This document shows positions 12,646 to 13,217 of a stretch of 13,217 nucleotides of DNA, piece by piece. The DNA is from Clostridiales bacterium DTU092 (lineage in GTDB: Bacteria; Bacillota; Clostridia; Caldicoprobacterales; Caldicoprobacteraceae). Within the stretch, counting starts at the first letter, position 1. Every line of letters starts with the position of its first letter. The DNA is taken from positions 1 to 13,217 of the forward strand of contig LFTM01000242.1 of NCBI GenBank assembly GCA_001513505.1, in the 5' to 3' direction. Position numbers and translations under genes: made by a program. The notes under the pieces were generated by a model, which saw only the letters and a program-made list of their open reading frames with translations, was not told the DNA's origin and searched no databases.

Positions 12646-13217
12646 TTACTGCATGAGAATTTTCCTTTGTTCCTCACTCAATTTTTCCAACGCATAACGA
12701 TAAGATACTCTTGGCATAATATACTTGTTCTTCATCAAATAACCAAAAACAAGTTCCGGTTCTTTGACAGATAAAGTTTTAAGCATCCATCCGTATCCCT
12801 TACGAACCAGATCATGTTCGTCCTGCATAAGAATATCTGATACCTGTAACGGATTGGTTTCTTTGTATTTATCACGTCTTATTGAAGGAATGAGCACAAC
12901 AGCAGAGGCACGGCGCATCCAAAACTCATCCCGTTGTGTCCACAAAATTGTTTTCTTAGACAGCTCGGTATATTGACAGATCAGTTCTCCAAATGCGTGC
13001 GTGCAAAAATCGTCGCAATCCCCCCATCCCCGCACATATCGTTCAAGCCAGCTTTCAAAAATGGGGAACGTCGATTCATCATACTGTTTTCTCATACGAT
13101 ATGCAAAATCAAATGCAATGACTTTCATAGGCCAATCATGTTGTTCCAGGAGTTCAACACAAACAGAAAAGACATAGTCTTTTGACTTGTTCTTTAAACT
13201 ATTAAAAACTCTTGCTG
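12646..13217 (-). CDS. DNA alkylation repair protein, AlkD-like (5' end outside window)
   Basis: The frame is open from the window edge to TAA at 12646, giving 189 codons. An ATG at 13128 is internal, because the open frame continues upstream with 'NSLKNKSKDYVFSVCVELLE' and 'QHDWPMKVIAFDFAYR'. The protein consists of HEAT-like helical pairs of the DNA alkylation repair family (PF08713), which excises N3- and N7-alkylpurines without base flipping. Typical marks are 'WLERYVRGWGDCDDFC' (tryptophan-acidic segment lining the DNA cleft), 'WMRRASAVVLIPSIR' and 'VRKGYGWMLKTLS'. Roughly the N-terminal fifth to quarter lies outside the window, judged from the usual ~220-240 residues. No terminator is seen after it. 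It complements ogt in function but is ~7 kb away. Confidence 0.87.
   Translation of the reverse strand, partial: ARVFNSLKNKSKDYVFSVCVELLEQHDWPMKVIAFDFAYRMRKQYDESTFPIFESWLERYVRGWGDCDDFCTHAFGELICQYTELSKKTILWTQRDEFWMRRASAVVLIPSIRRDKYKETNPLQVSDILMQDEHDLVRKGYGWMLKTLSVKEPELVFGYLMKNKYIMPRVSYRYALEKLSEEQRKILMQ

Noticed and set aside
1..13217. CRISPR arrays, tRNA or rRNA genes, insertion sequences, toxin-antitoxin pairs
   Set aside because: No spaced direct repeats, cloverleaf segments, transposase motifs or paired small overlapping genes were found on either strand.
5102..13217. An alkylation-repair island formed by ogt and the AlkD-like gene
   Set aside because: The two genes are ~7 kb apart with unrelated genes and terminators between, so they are not an operon.

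Overview
The window is AT-rich DNA with strong AGGAGG-type ribosome sites, short intergenic gaps and A/T-tailed hairpin terminators. The gene content (A-type flavodiiron protein, flavodoxin, bacterioferritin, a stand-alone DUF1858 protein, iron-type alcohol dehydrogenase, BrnQ, a short-form PurC) fits an anaerobic low-GC Firmicute of class Clostridia. Genus cannot be fixed from the sequence. Apart from the first gene, everything is on the minus strand.

Layout. 1-790: the 3' end of a plus-strand gene (probably the C-terminal part of a secreted or carbohydrate-linked FAD oxidoreductase with a discoidin-like tail) and a strong terminator. 801-2500: an AraC-type regulator with a GyrI-like effector domain and a class I methyltransferase. 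2611-3766: an iron-dependent alcohol dehydrogenase with its terminator. 3987-4999: bacterioferritin, then a 75-residue DUF1858 protein. 5102-7079: a methylated-DNA-protein cysteine methyltransferase and a BrnQ branched-chain amino acid transporter. 7266-7812: decayed genes, namely a membrane-protein gene with an internal deletion, preceded in frame by the C-terminal stub of what looks like a GNAT acetyltransferase. 7844-8696: purC with its promoter and terminator. 8824-10874: flavodoxin, flavodiiron protein FprA and a PptA-like tautomerase in one direction. 10992-11717: a DUF554 membrane protein. 12006-12526: an aminoglycoside-phosphotransferase-family gene with its middle third missing. 12646-13217: the C-terminal part of an AlkD-like DNA alkylation repair protein, cut by the window edge.

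How it fits together. Most of the window is ordinary housekeeping and stress content. One coherent theme is oxygen, NO and iron handling: FprA reduces O2 or NO, the adjacent flavodoxin is a plausible partner, and bacterioferritin stores iron and removes peroxide. A second theme is alkylation repair (Ogt and the AlkD-like protein), though the two genes lie far apart and are not an operon. I see no mobile element, CRISPR array, tRNA or rRNA, and no clear new defence or biosynthetic system. The least ordinary signals are two genes that have both lost an internal segment (7266-7671 and 12006-12526), the acetyltransferase stub fused in frame to one of them, the tautomerase next to fprA, and a 20-bp inverted repeat upstream of the broken kinase.
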